The position numbers were made by a program, and so were the translations under genes. From the NCBI GenBank assembly GCA_021325515.1, contig JAJPHC010000013.1, positions 560,001 through 624,000 on the forward strand: DNA of 64,000 nt, given 5' to 3'. Every line of letters begins with the position of its first letter. Position 1 is the first letter of the stretch. This document shows, piece by piece, positions 26,114 through 36,815 of this stretch. The stretch comes from Acidobacteriota bacterium. GTDB lineage: Bacteria > Acidobacteriota > Thermoanaerobaculia > Gp7-AA8. The notes beneath the pieces are model-generated. The model was not told where the DNA came from. It worked only from the letters and a program-made list of their open reading frames with translations, and did not search any database.

Positions 26114-26854
26114 ATGCGGCGCATCGCACTGCTGACGGACTTCGGAACGCGCGATCCATATGTAGCGGCGATGAAGGGAGTGATCGCCGCCCGATGCGAG
26201 GCAGCGATCGAGGATCTCTCGCACGAGATCGCGCCATTCGGCATTTTCGAGGCCGCGTGGTTTCTGCGCGCGGCCGCGCCGTACTGGCCGGACGGGACGA
26301 TCTTCGTCGTCGTGATCGATCCCGGTGTCGGCACTTCGCGGCGCATGCTCGTCGTCGATGACGGCACGCGTTTCTTCGTTGCGCCCGACAACGGAGTGCT
26401 TCACTTCATCGACGGAACGGTGCACGCGATCGAAAACGAGATGCTGTTCCTGCCGCGGAGCTCGACGACCTTTCACGGCCGCGACCGCTTCGCGCCGGTT
26501 GCGGCCGCGCTGGCGGCCGGCCTGCCGCTGTCCGAAGTGGGGCCGCGCATCGACGATCGTGTGCGGCTGGCGTATGAGCCGCCGCAGTACGCGCAGGATC
26601 AGGCGACCGGCCACATCGTCGCGATCGACCGCTTCGGCAACTGCATCACGGACGTCGAGAGCGCGCGACTCGCGTTCGCTCCGCGCGAGCTGCGCGTTCG
26701 CGATCACGCCGTCACTCGGACGTCGACGAATTACGAAGAGCGCGGCCCGTTCATGATCGTCGGTTCGACGGGATGCATCGAGCTGTCGATCGGCGGCGCG
26801 AACGCCGCGGAGGCGCTGGGCCTGTCACGGATGGATCTCGTGACGATCCATTGA
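26114..26854 (+). CDS. SAM hydroxide adenosyltransferase (DUF62 / SAM hydrolase)
   Basis: 246 residues. ATG 26114 gives the family start MRRIALLTDFGTRDPYVAAM. Other conserved blocks: DPGVGTSRR, FVAPDNGVLHF, TFHGRDRFAPVAAALAAG and DRFGNCITD. Relatives of the fluorinase/chlorinase split S-adenosylmethionine to adenosine and methionine using water activated by a conserved Asp-Arg-His set, which these blocks contain. It is therefore not expected to halogenate. Its physiological role is poorly understood. Likely transcribed with the PilZ gene 17 bp downstream. Confidence 0.9.
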   Translation: MRRIALLTDFGTRDPYVAAMKGVIAARCEAAIEDLSHEIAPFGIFEAAWFLRAAAPYWPDGTIFVVVIDPGVGTSRRMLVVDDGTRFFVAPDNGVLHFIDGTVHAIENEMLFLPRSSTTFHGRDRFAPVAAALAAGLPLSEVGPRIDDRVRLAYEPPQYAQDQATGHIVAIDRFGNCITDVESARLAFAPRELRVRDHAVTRTSTNYEERGPFMIVGSTGCIELSIGGANAAEALGLSRMDLVTIH

Positions 26855-26871
26855 CTTATACTTCGCGCTCA

Positions 26872-27243
26872 ATGGCTTCCGGCAAAGAACGGAGGCGTGC
26901 GGAACGCCTTCCCACGGCCTCGATTCCTGTGCAGCTTTCCGACGTGAACGGTGAGCTGATCGATCTCAGTCTCAGCGGCGCGGCGGTCATTCATCGCTCG
27001 CCGGTCAGGCCGGGTACGCCGTGCACGCTCGTCTTTCCGAGCTACGGCGGCTTTTACATTCCCTGTCAGGTGCTGCGCTCGGTCGTTCAGGTGCGCAAAG
27101 GCGAGCGCGGTTCGGAGTATGTCTTCCGCTCCGCGATCCAGTTCTCGCCGATTCCGGCGGAGCAGGAGCCGTCGCTGTTCGAGTTCATCAACCTGCAGAT
27201 CGAGCGTTTGCGCGAAAAACAGCGCGAAGCGCGGGGGAAGTAG
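26872..27243 (+). CDS. PilZ domain protein, putative c-di-GMP receptor
   Basis: 123 residues. ATG 26872 is used because the longer frame overlaps the preceding gene with non-conserved sequence. The c-di-GMP binding signature of PilZ is visible as KERRRAERLP (RxxxR) followed by LIDLSLSGAAV (the D-x-S-x-x-G motif), then a beta-barrel (LVFPSYGGFYIPCQVLR). A short Gln/Arg-rich helix ends it. It could read the c-di-GMP made or broken by proteins such as the GGDEF/EAL protein at the right edge; no output domain is attached, so the target is unknown. Confidence 0.85.
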   Translation: MASGKERRRAERLPTASIPVQLSDVNGELIDLSLSGAAVIHRSPVRPGTPCTLVFPSYGGFYIPCQVLRSVVQVRKGERGSEYVFRSAIQFSPIPAEQEPSLFEFINLQIERLREKQREARGK

Positions 27244-27254
27244 TAAACAGTCCA

Positions 27255-27369
27255 CGCTGAGCGCAGCGAAGCGTCAACCAACGCGCCGCGCTGCGTGTTC
27301 TTCAGGCGTGGCGCCCTTGTGTCACGTTCTCCCGGCGCCTTGGTTGATCCTTCGCTTCGCTCAGGATGA
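27255..27369. repeat. Imperfect inverted repeat between PilZ gene and nadE
   Basis: The left arm at 27255-27283 (CTGAGCGCAGCGAAG then TCAACCAA) and the right arm at 27340-27369 (TTGGTTGATCC then TTCGCTTCGCTCAGG) can pair across about 55 bases. The right arm supplies the stop codon and the last few residues of nadE. It may serve as a shared 3' hairpin between the convergent genes. Confidence 0.65.
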
Positions 27370-28995
27370 TCTCCGCCACCGCTGCGCGATCGGCATCTGC
27401 CTGCCGCTTCCGAATGCTTTCGATGACACGCGAATCGTCGGTGCCGCCTGGCGGCGCTTGAACTCGTTCGTGTCGACCAGCCGGAGGATGCGCGCGACGA
27501 GCTCGCGGTCGAAGCCTCGCGCGGCGATGTCATCCACTTCGAGCCACTCCTCGATGTAGAGCTTCAGAATCCCGTCGAGCACTTCGTAGGGCGGCAGCGA
27601 ATCCTGATCCGTCTGATTGGGACGCAGCTCCGCCGAGGGCGGCTTCGTGATGGATGAGGCGGGGATGATCTCGCGCTCGCGATTGATCCAGCGGGCGACG
27701 CGGTAGACCATCGTCTTGTAGACGTCCCCAAGCAGCGCGAGACCGCCGCACATGTCGCCGTAGAGCGTGCAGTAGCCGACGGCGAGCTCCGACTTGTTGC
27801 CGGTCGACACGACCATCGCGCCGGTGCGGTTCGAGAACGCCATCAGAATGTTGCCGCGGATGCGCGCCTGGAGGTTCTCGTTCGTGATGTCGAACTTCTT
27901 CTCGCCGAACAGCTCGTCGATCGCGGTCTCGTACGGCTGATACAGCGGCTCGATCGGCGTGATGTGAAACGCGATTCCGAGGTTCGAGGCGAGTGCACGC
28001 GCATCATCGATCGAATGCTGCGATGAGAATTTCGACGGCATCGCGATGCCCGTGACGTGCTCTTTGCCGAGCGCCTCCACGGCGAGGGCGGCCGTGACCG
28101 CGGAGTCGATGCCGCCGGAGAGCCCGATCACGACATCCCTGAAGCCGATCTTCCCGATGTAATCGCGCAGCCCGAGGATTAGGGCGCGCGCGATCTCTTC
28201 CTCATCCGTGCAGGACAAGCTCTCGGCGTGTCCTTCCAGCGATGTTAGCTGCGCGTCCTCCTCGAACTGCTTCATGCAGAGGATCGTCCGACCCTCGGCG
28301 TCGATGACCGTCGACGAGCCGTCGAAGAGCAGCTCGTCGTTGCCGCCGGTCTGATTCACGTAGACGAGCGGCGTGCGATAGCGCTTCGCGATGCGCGAGA
28401 AGATCTCGTGGCGCGCGCGGCGCTTGCCCGCGTTGAATGGCGAGGCGGAGATGTTGAGAAAGATCTCGACGTCCTGGCGCGCGAGCTGATCGACGGGATT
28501 GTCGCAGTAGAGCTTCGTGCCGAGGCGCTCGTCGTCGAACCAGAAGTCTTCGCAGATGGAGATGCCGACCCGCTTGCCGGCGAGTTGAATGGCGCGCACC
28601 GATGTGGCCGGCTCGAAGTAGCGCAGCTCGTCGAAGACGTCGTACGTCGGCAGCAGCATCTTGTGTTGCTCGAATGTCACCGCGCCGTTCTGAGCGACGA
28701 CCGCCGTGTTGTGCAGCGGCTTCCCGCACCAGGACGGATTGCGCGTGATGCAGCCGAAGATGAGCGGCACGCTGCCGGTCATGTTCGCGAGCGCGTCGCG
28801 CGTATCGAGTGACGCGGTCACGAACGCATCGCGATCCAGAAGATCGCGCGGCGGATACCCGGTGACGGCGAGCTCGGGCACCATGACGAGATCGGCGCCG
28901 GCGCGCACGCCATCGTCATACGCGCGGCGGATGAGCGCCGCGTTCGCAGCGAGCGCGCCTGCGGTCGGGTTGATCTGAGCAAGGTAGATCTTCAT
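27361..28995 (-). CDS. nadE: Glutamine-dependent NAD+ synthetase
   Basis: 544 residues from ATG 28995 (MKIYLAQINPTAGALAAN); ATG 29007 would add four. The long open frame above it is unconserved. The N-terminal glutaminase (nitrilase) domain shows the Glu in MVPELAVTGYPPRDLL, Lys in HKMLLPTYDVFDE and nucleophile Cys in ISICEDFW. The C-terminal synthetase shows the ATP loop GLSGGIDSAVTAAL, STGNKSELAVGYCTLYGD and KPPSAELRPNQTDQ. It amidates deamido-NAD using glutamine-derived ammonia. The last residues (WRRSS) derive from the adjacent repeat. Isolated minus-strand gene, divergent from the DUF1573 gene. Confidence 0.95.
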   Translation of the reverse strand: MKIYLAQINPTAGALAANAALIRRAYDDGVRAGADLVMVPELAVTGYPPRDLLDRDAFVTASLDTRDALANMTGSVPLIFGCITRNPSWCGKPLHNTAVVAQNGAVTFEQHKMLLPTYDVFDELRYFEPATSVRAIQLAGKRVGISICEDFWFDDERLGTKLYCDNPVDQLARQDVEIFLNISASPFNAGKRRARHEIFSRIAKRYRTPLVYVNQTGGNDELLFDGSSTVIDAEGRTILCMKQFEEDAQLTSLEGHAESLSCTDEEEIARALILGLRDYIGKIGFRDVVIGLSGGIDSAVTAALAVEALGKEHVTGIAMPSKFSSQHSIDDARALASNLGIAFHITPIEPLYQPYETAIDELFGEKKFDITNENLQARIRGNILMAFSNRTGAMVVSTGNKSELAVGYCTLYGDMCGGLALLGDVYKTMVYRVARWINREREIIPASSITKPPSAELRPNQTDQDSLPPYEVLDGILKLYIEEWLEVDDIAARGFDRELVARILRLVDTNEFKRRQAAPTIRVSSKAFGSGRQMPIAQRWRRSS

Positions 28996-29100
28996 TCCGC
29001 CGGACATTATTCGGGCAACGGGCAACACGCAACAGGCAGGCGGCCGCCTCAACTTGCTTCCTTCCCCGGTTTTTGCAAGATTCGTTGGCGAGGTGATCCG

Positions 29101-29898
29101 ATGTCTGAAGAATTCGGCACGGTGAATGTGCGCAAGGGGGAACGTGGGCGGGAGATCGAGGCGATCCGGCAGCAGTATGCCGCGCATCGTGACGCACTGG
29201 TGCGGATGACGGCCGATGCTCCGACCGAGCAACTCGCGACGGAGTATCAGAAGCTCGTCAGGAAGATCGACGAGAATCTCGCGAAGCTCGATGAGATCGA
29301 AGGGAAGCCGGCGACGGCTGCCGGCACGCGCCCGCTGATCACCACGCCGCCCGATGAGGCCGAAACGGTTGTCGAAGATCTGACCCCCGAGACCGAGCGC
29401 GGCGGACAGGGATCGCGGATCGTGATGATCGTCGTCGCCGGTGCAGTCGTGCTCGCGGCGATCGTCTGGCTGCTGTGGCGCGCAAGCGGCGATCGCAATC
29501 CGCGGACCGCGGAGCAGCCGGTGGCGACGGCGACGCAGGTCGTCGAGACCGCGGCACCTCCTGCGACACAGACAGCCGCGGCGAGCACGCCGTCGATCAG
29601 GATCACGCCGCTCGCCGCCGACTACGGCACGATCCGCAAGGGCACGCGCGCGGTGCGGCAATTCTCTGTGGAGAACTCGACGAACGCGGCGGTGCCGCTG
29701 AAGATCGCGCGCTCCTCGTGCAGGTGCCTGTTCTATGAGTACGCCGAGAAAGTGCCGGCGCACGGAAAGGAATCGATCAGCGTCACGATCGACGGCGCGC
29801 GCGCGAAGACGGGAGAGTTGCACGAGACCGTGGAGGTGTCGTCGAAGAACGATGCGGCGGTGACCGCGTCGTTTCAGGTGAACGCCAAGATCCAGTAA
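29101..29898 (+). CDS. Single-pass membrane protein with extracytoplasmic DUF1573 domain
   Basis: 265 residues. An N-terminal cytoplasmic region with a coiled-coil-like stretch (about 15-65), a membrane helix (IVMIVVAGAVVLAAIVWLLW, about 103-122), a Pro/Ala/Thr linker, then an Ig-like DUF1573 domain (about 165-265) with DYGTIRKGTRAVRQFSVEN and SSCRC, matching the family's D-F-G-x-I-x-x-G start and paired Cys. No enzyme activity is known for the fold; roles in envelope assembly are guesses. The stop and the next start share a base (TAATG), so it is co-translated with the MgtC-like gene. Confidence 0.75.
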   Translation: MSEEFGTVNVRKGERGREIEAIRQQYAAHRDALVRMTADAPTEQLATEYQKLVRKIDENLAKLDEIEGKPATAAGTRPLITTPPDEAETVVEDLTPETERGGQGSRIVMIVVAGAVVLAAIVWLLWRASGDRNPRTAEQPVATATQVVETAAPPATQTAAASTPSIRITPLAADYGTIRKGTRAVRQFSVENSTNAAVPLKIARSSCRCLFYEYAEKVPAHGKESISVTIDGARAKTGELHETVEVSSKNDAAVTASFQVNAKIQ

Positions 29899-30377
29899 TG
29901 CAGCATCTCGAGATCGCGATCCGCCTCGCAGCAGCAACGTTCGCCGGCGGTGTGCTCGGACTCGACCGCGAGATTCTGAGCAAGCCTGCGGGCTTGCGTA
30001 CGCATGCGCTCGTCGCGCTTGGCTCCGCCGTCGCGACGGTGACGACCGTCGAGTTTCTGGAGGGAGCCGCCGACTTCACGGCCGTCACGCGTTCGATTCA
30101 GGGCATCATCGCCGGTGTCGGCTTCCTCGGCGGCGGCGCCATTCTTCGCGCACGCACGAACGAGACGGTGAAGGGTCTTACGACTGCTGCATCGATCTGG
30201 CTGGTCGCGGGACTGGGAATCGCGTGCGGCGGCGGTTTCTGGGCGACGGCGTCGATCGCCATGCTGCTCGGGATTCTGGTGCTCGTGCTCGGCAGGCCGG
30301 TGGAGGCGGTCGTGCGCAAACTCTCGCGCGCGAATGGTGTGAATCCTACGCAGCGGTACGAAGAGCCTCCCTCCTAG
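29898..30377 (+). CDS. MgtC/SapB-family membrane protein
   Basis: 159 residues with four to five hydrophobic helices. Family signatures: RLAAATFAGGVLGLDREI, KPAGLRTHALVALGSAV, RSIQGIIAGVGFLGGGAILR and GLTTAASIWLVAGLGIACG. Short MgtC/SapB proteins lack the C-terminal ACT-like domain. MgtC modulates ATP synthase and magnesium homeostasis in Salmonella; for short homologues the role is unclear. No magnesium riboswitch or leader was recognised upstream, since the gene is coupled to the preceding one. Confidence 0.9.
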   Translation: MQHLEIAIRLAAATFAGGVLGLDREILSKPAGLRTHALVALGSAVATVTTVEFLEGAADFTAVTRSIQGIIAGVGFLGGGAILRARTNETVKGLTTAASIWLVAGLGIACGGGFWATASIAMLLGILVLVLGRPVEAVVRKLSRANGVNPTQRYEEPPS

Positions 30378-30404
30378 CAATCCGCTCTCTCTCCACGCAC
30401 GTAG

Positions 30405-30863
30405 TTGCTCCCTGTGAAGACGCTGTGGAACGACGAGGCGCGCTCGGCGCTGATCGCACGCATCAATCGCCTGACACCCGACACCCGTCCGCTGTGGGGA
30501 CGGATGAACGCGAACGAAATGGTGGCCCACGTGACGCAGGGCATGAAGATGGGCCTCGGCGAGCTCGAGACGAGACCGCGGAAGAGCGTGTTCCGCTTCT
30601 GGCCGCTGAAGCATCTCTTCGTCTACTGGATTCCGTTTCCGAAGAGCGCGCCGGCGCCGCGGGAAGTCGTGACGCGCGGAAAGGATGTCGCCGAATGGAG
30701 TGCTGCGGTTGCGGATCTCCATGCGACGTTCGAGCGATTTGCGCTCCGCGCGCGAAACGATCAGTGGCCGGTGCATCCCGTGTTCGGAACGCTCGACGGC
30801 AAGGCGTGGGGCGCGCTCGGCTGGCGTCATCTCGATCACCATCTGCGGCAGTTCGGGGTGTAG
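30405..30863 (+). CDS. DinB-like / DUF1569 protein
   Basis: About 150 residues; start uncertain between TTG 30405 and GTG 30414 because no ATG precedes the conserved region. DinB-fold metal site residues are present: MNANEMVAHVTQGMKMG and the C-terminal HPVFGTLDGKAWGALGW then RHLDHHLRQFG, the latter diagnostic for DUF1569. Members bind a divalent metal through three His; thiol-transferase roles are known for relatives. Function here unknown. It ends directly at a set of hairpins that may terminate it. Confidence 0.8.
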   Translation: MLPVKTLWNDEARSALIARINRLTPDTRPLWGRMNANEMVAHVTQGMKMGLGELETRPRKSVFRFWPLKHLFVYWIPFPKSAPAPREVVTRGKDVAEWSAAVADLHATFERFALRARNDQWPVHPVFGTLDGKAWGALGWRHLDHHLRQFGV

Positions 30864-30934
30864 GACAACCTCTCAGGTTGTCCTGACAAGCTGAGAGCTT
30901 GTCGTACGCGTGACAAGCTGAGAGCTTGTCGTAC
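30863..30934. repeat. Three tandem short hairpins between DUF1569 and SSS genes
   Basis: The first hairpin has an 8-bp stem GGACAACC/GGTTGTCC (30863-30883). The second and third are identical GACAAGCT-GAG-AGCTTGTC hairpins (30885-30903 and 30912-30930), each followed by GTAC. There is no T-tract, so they may be repeat units or RNA-stability elements and not classical terminators. They fill most of the 82-bp gap upstream of the symporter gene. Confidence 0.8.
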
Positions 30935-30945
30935 ACCATGGCGGC

Positions 30946-32442
30946 GTGCACGCCGTAGACATCGCAATCATCTTCGCCTACCTCGCTGCAGTCGTCGGTG
31001 CCGGTGCGTGGTTCGGCCGGCGGCAGGAAACCACGAGCCGCTATTTCTTCGCCGGCCAGCAGGTGCCATGGTGGGCCATCGGCGCCTCGATCGTGGCGAC
31101 CGAGACCTCGACGATCACATTCATCTCCGTGCCGGGGATCGCCTATGCGCGCGGCGGTGATTTCACGTTTCTGCAGATCGTCTTCGGATACGTGATCGCG
31201 CGCGTCTTCATCTCGTTCTTCTTCATGCCGGCCTATTTCCGCAGAGAGCTCGTGACCGTTTATGAGCTGTTGCAGAGCCGATTCGGCGCGGCGGTGAAGG
31301 GGCTCGCGGCGACGCTCTTCGTGGTCATGCGAACGATCGCCGACGGTGTGCGGCTGCTGCTCACCGCGATCGTCCTCGCCGCGGTCTTCAGCTCGATGCA
31401 CCTCATGGGCGGCGTCGCCGCGATCAGCGCGTCGGTGATCGGAATCGGCATCGTCATGATCATCTTCACGCTGCAGGGCGGGATGGAAGCGGTGGTGTGG
31501 GTCGAGGTCGTGCAGCTCGGGATCTACATCGGCGGCGCGATCGCGGCAGCGGTGATCCTCGCGCGCGGCATTCCCGGCGGGGTCAGCGCTGCGATCTCGC
31601 TGGCCGGCGCGCACCAGAAGTTCCGCCTGTTCGACTTCGCTCTCGATGCGACGAAGACCTACACGTTCTGGGGCGGCGTCATTGGCGGCTGTTTTCTCAC
31701 GATGTCGACGCATGGCACCGACCAGTACCTGGTGCAGCGCTATCTCTGCACCGACAGACCGCGCAAGGCGGCGATGGCGCTGCTTGCCTCGGGCGTCGTC
31801 GTGCTGCTGCAGTTCATCGGCTTCCTCTTCATCGGCGTGCTGCTCTTCGCCTTCTACCGGCCTGACCGTCTCGCCGGCTATCCCCAACTCGCCGCTGCAG
31901 CACCGTTCCGCGCCGCCGATCAGGTGTTCCCCGACTTCATCACGCGGCATATGCCGGCCGGGCTCTCGGGCCTCGTCGTCGCCGCGATCTTCGCCGCCGC
32001 GATGTCGTCGTCGCTCAACTCGATCGCAGCGACGTTCGTCGCCGACCTCTACTCGCCGGTGGTGAAGGGGCGCGATGACCGGCACTACCTCAACGTGTCG
32101 CGGCTCGTGACGGTGATCGCGGGGGTGCTGCAGATCGCGGTCGGCCTCGCGCTGATGAAGCAGACGCAATCAGCGCTGAGCTCCGCGCTCGCCGTCGCCT
32201 CTCTCATCAACGGACCCATCCTCGGCGTCTTCCTCCTCGGATGGACGAAGCGCGGAGGGCCGGCGAGCGCGTTTACCGGCATGGCGGCCGGTCTTGCGAC
32301 CGTACTCGCCGTCGCGTTTCGCACGAACGTCACCTGGCCCTGGTTCACATTCATCGGAAGCATGACGACATTGATCACCGGCTTGATCGCGGCGATCGCG
32401 TTCCCCTCGCCCCGCGAAAGCGCGGAGAGGGGCCAGGGGTGA
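30946..32442 (+). CDS. Sodium:solute symporter (SSS family)
   Basis: 498 residues with about 13 membrane helices. Family features: FFAGQQVPWWAIGASIVATETSTITFISVPG (helix 2-3 region, with the ETST stretch), MSTHGTDQYLVQRYL and AAIFAAAMSSSLNSIAATFVADLYS (the sodium-binding SSxLNS stretch). The usual SSS substrates are sugars, vitamins or amino acids. The gene runs directly into a NagZ-like GH3 gene and an AmiE-NamZ fusion, which suggests uptake of a cell-wall sugar or muropeptide fragment. This is inference from context only. The last dozen residues (PRESAERGQG) come from a GC-rich repeat-like stretch, so the natural tail may be altered. Confidence 0.88.
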   Translation: MHAVDIAIIFAYLAAVVGAGAWFGRRQETTSRYFFAGQQVPWWAIGASIVATETSTITFISVPGIAYARGGDFTFLQIVFGYVIARVFISFFFMPAYFRRELVTVYELLQSRFGAAVKGLAATLFVVMRTIADGVRLLLTAIVLAAVFSSMHLMGGVAAISASVIGIGIVMIIFTLQGGMEAVVWVEVVQLGIYIGGAIAAAVILARGIPGGVSAAISLAGAHQKFRLFDFALDATKTYTFWGGVIGGCFLTMSTHGTDQYLVQRYLCTDRPRKAAMALLASGVVVLLQFIGFLFIGVLLFAFYRPDRLAGYPQLAAAAPFRAADQVFPDFITRHMPAGLSGLVVAAIFAAAMSSSLNSIAATFVADLYSPVVKGRDDRHYLNVSRLVTVIAGVLQIAVGLALMKQTQSALSSALAVASLINGPILGVFLLGWTKRGGPASAFTGMAAGLATVLAVAFRTNVTWPWFTFIGSMTTLITGLIAAIAFPSPRESAERGQG

Positions 32443-32450
32443 GGGGCCGA

Positions 32451-33982
32451 ATGCAACTCGACGAAAAAATCGGCCAGCTCTTCGTCGCCGGCGCGCGCGG
32501 GCTCTTCATGTCCGAGTCGTCGAGCGCGTACCGGCAGATGCTGCACCACGTGCGCGATCATCACATCGGCGGCTTCATCTGGTTTCTGTCGAATGTCTAC
32601 GAGACCGCGCTGCTGATCCGCAGACTGAATCAGGAATCGAAGATCCCGCTGCTGTGCAGCGCCGATCTCGAGGCCGGCGTCGGGATGCGTTTTCTCGACA
32701 CGACCTTCTGGCCTTCGGCCATGGCGATTGCCGCGACCGGCGATGTCTCGTACGCGGAGCAGGCGGGACGAGTCGTGGCGCGCGAGGCGAAGGCGATCGG
32801 CATCAATCACGTGCTCGCGCCCGTGGCCGATGTGAACGTCAACGCCGGCAATCCAGTCATCAACACGCGCAGCTTTGGCGAGGATCCGCAGGAGGTCGCG
32901 CGTTACGTCGCCGCGATGGTGCGCGGAATTCAGAGCGAAGGTGTGCTGGCGTGCGCGAAACATTTTCCGGGACATGGAGACACGCGCGTCGACTCGCACC
33001 GCGCGCTGCCTGTGCTGCACGTGACGCGCGAGCGGCTCGATGCCGTCGAGCTCGTTCCGTTTCGCGCAGCCATCGACGCCGGCGTGAAGTCGGTGATGAT
33101 GGGACATCTCGCCGTTCCTGCGCTCGATGATGAGCCTGCGCCCGTGCGCGGCGTCGTCGTGAATCCCTACGGCACGCGTGCGGATGAGGTGACGCAGAAC
33201 GGCACGATGCCTGCCACGGTCTCCCCGAAGATGATTGCCCTGCTTCGCGAGGAGCTGCAGTTCGGCGGGCTGGTCGTCACCGACTCGTTCGACATGGGCG
33301 GTCTCGCCGAGCATTTCGACACCGGGGAGGCATGCGTTCGCGCGATCGAGGCGGGCGAGGATCAGATCCTGATGCCGATGGATATCGACGCCGCGATCGC
33401 AGCGGTGAAGGACGCCGTGGCCTGCGGGCGGATTCGCGAGTCGCGCATCGACGAGTCGGTGCAGCGGATTCTCGCGGCGAAGTCGTTCGCCAGGACCGCG
33501 GTTCCTGATCCGGAAGAAATTTTCCGGACGATCGATTCGCCGCAGCATCGCGCACTGGCCGAGGAGATCGGGCAGAGGGCGGTGACTCTGGTGAAGGGGA
33601 CACTTCCGATTCGCGGCACCGTGACGCTCATGGTCGTCAGCGACACTGCGGACGTGACGCTCGCCGACTTCGAGCGCGAGTTGCGGAAGCGGACGCGGGT
33701 CGAGACGAGCCTCGATGCGCCTTCCGATCATTTTGTTCTCGCCCTCGCGCTGCGCGCGCGAAGCGGCGCCGGCTCGATCGCGGTGCCGCAGAGAATCCGC
33801 GATCTCGCGTTGCCGCCCGGCACCGTCGCCGTCTCATTCGGCAGCCCCTACGTCATTCGCGAGTTGCCGAACGTGCGCACGTACCTCTGCGCGTACGGCA
33901 TCCAGCCGGTGATGCAGGTCGCGGTTGCGCGCGCACTGTTTGGCGAAGCGCCGGTCACGGGAAGGCTTCCGGTCACGAGCCC

Positions 33983-33986
<4 letters not shown>
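32451..33986 (+). CDS. nagZ: GH3 beta-N-acetylhexosaminidase, NagZ-like
   Basis: 511 residues from ATG 32451 (MQLDEKIGQLFVAG); the frame above it lies in the symporter gene. GH3 signatures: GGFIWFL, the catalytic-base loop CAKHFPGHGDTRVDSH (His and Asp spacing of the NagZ subfamily) and the nucleophile region GGLVVTDSFDMGGL. The C-terminal extension resembles that of longer Gram-positive or Bacteroidota-type NagZ. NagZ removes GlcNAc from peptidoglycan fragments. The stop overlaps the next gene by 4 bp (ATGA). No signal peptide is evident, so action is cytoplasmic, which would need import by the adjacent symporter. Confidence 0.85.
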
Positions 33987-36091
<2,105 letters not shown>

Positions 36092-36146
36092 CGCGATGGC
36101 GTCCGGCGTCCGCCGCCGCTTGACTGCTGACTCGGAATTCTGATTC

Positions 36147-36164
36147 ACTGACCGCTCGTTCAGT
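36147..36164. promoter_or_regulatory. Palindromic operator upstream of tetR/efflux operon
   Basis: ACTGACCGCTCGTTCAGT is an imperfect 18-bp palindrome (ACTGA...TCAGT ends) ending 9 bp before the GTG start of the TetR gene. Its size and position suit autoregulation by the TetR product. No -10/-35 pair could be fixed around it. Confidence 0.6.
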
Positions 36165-36173
36165 GGGCTGACC

Positions 36174-36815
36174 GTGCGATCGAGATCGAAAGAGGAAGTC
36201 GTTTCCGAGTACCGCGTCCACTCCATCCAGGACGCCGCGATGCGCGTCATTGCCCGGAAGGGAATGTCCGCCGCCACGATCGCGGAGATCGCCGATGAGG
36301 CCGGAGTCGCCAAAGGCACCATCTATCTCTACTTCCGCGATCGCGATGAACTGGTGGAGAAGACCTTCGAGACCGCCATCGCACAACTGCACGCGCGCGT
36401 CGATACGGCGATGGCCACCGCCCGCTCCTTCCAGGAGAAGCTCCGCGCCTACGTCACCGCCAAATTCGCGTTCTTTCAGGAGAATCGCGAGTTCTTCCGC
36501 CTGTACTCCTCGCTGCGGATGCCGGAAGGGAGCCCGCAGCAGCAGCGGAGGCAGAGGCGCACCTGCCAGCCGCAGTACCGCGCGCGCATCGAGGCCATGG
36601 CGGCCGAGGTGAAGGTGGCGATCGGGAAGGGAGAGGTGCGGAAGATGGATCCGATGCGACTCGCGCTCTTCCTCGTCGAAGGAAGCACCGCGATCGTGCT
36701 GGAGAGGCTGACGGAAGATACATCGCCCCCGATGCAGGATGACGTCGATCTCATCGTCGATCTCCTCATGAGCGGAGTCGCCCCAAATAAGCCGAAACGG
36801 AGCAGGACAAATTGA
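36174..36815 (+). CDS. TetR/AcrR-family transcriptional regulator
   Basis: 213 residues from GTG 36174. The DNA-binding helix-turn-helix is clear: DAAMRVIARKGMSAATIAEIADEAGVAKGTIYLYFRDRDELVE. The variable ligand-binding half follows, with a Gln/Arg-rich stretch (about 120-130). It is first in the operon with a TolC, an adaptor and an RND pump and overlaps the TolC start, the typical layout of a local repressor of efflux. An operator-like palindrome precedes it. Ligand unknown. Confidence 0.88.
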   Translation: MRSRSKEEVVSEYRVHSIQDAAMRVIARKGMSAATIAEIADEAGVAKGTIYLYFRDRDELVEKTFETAIAQLHARVDTAMATARSFQEKLRAYVTAKFAFFQENREFFRLYSSLRMPEGSPQQQRRQRRTCQPQYRARIEAMAAEVKVAIGKGEVRKMDPMRLALFLVEGSTAIVLERLTEDTSPPMQDDVDLIVDLLMSGVAPNKPKRSRTN

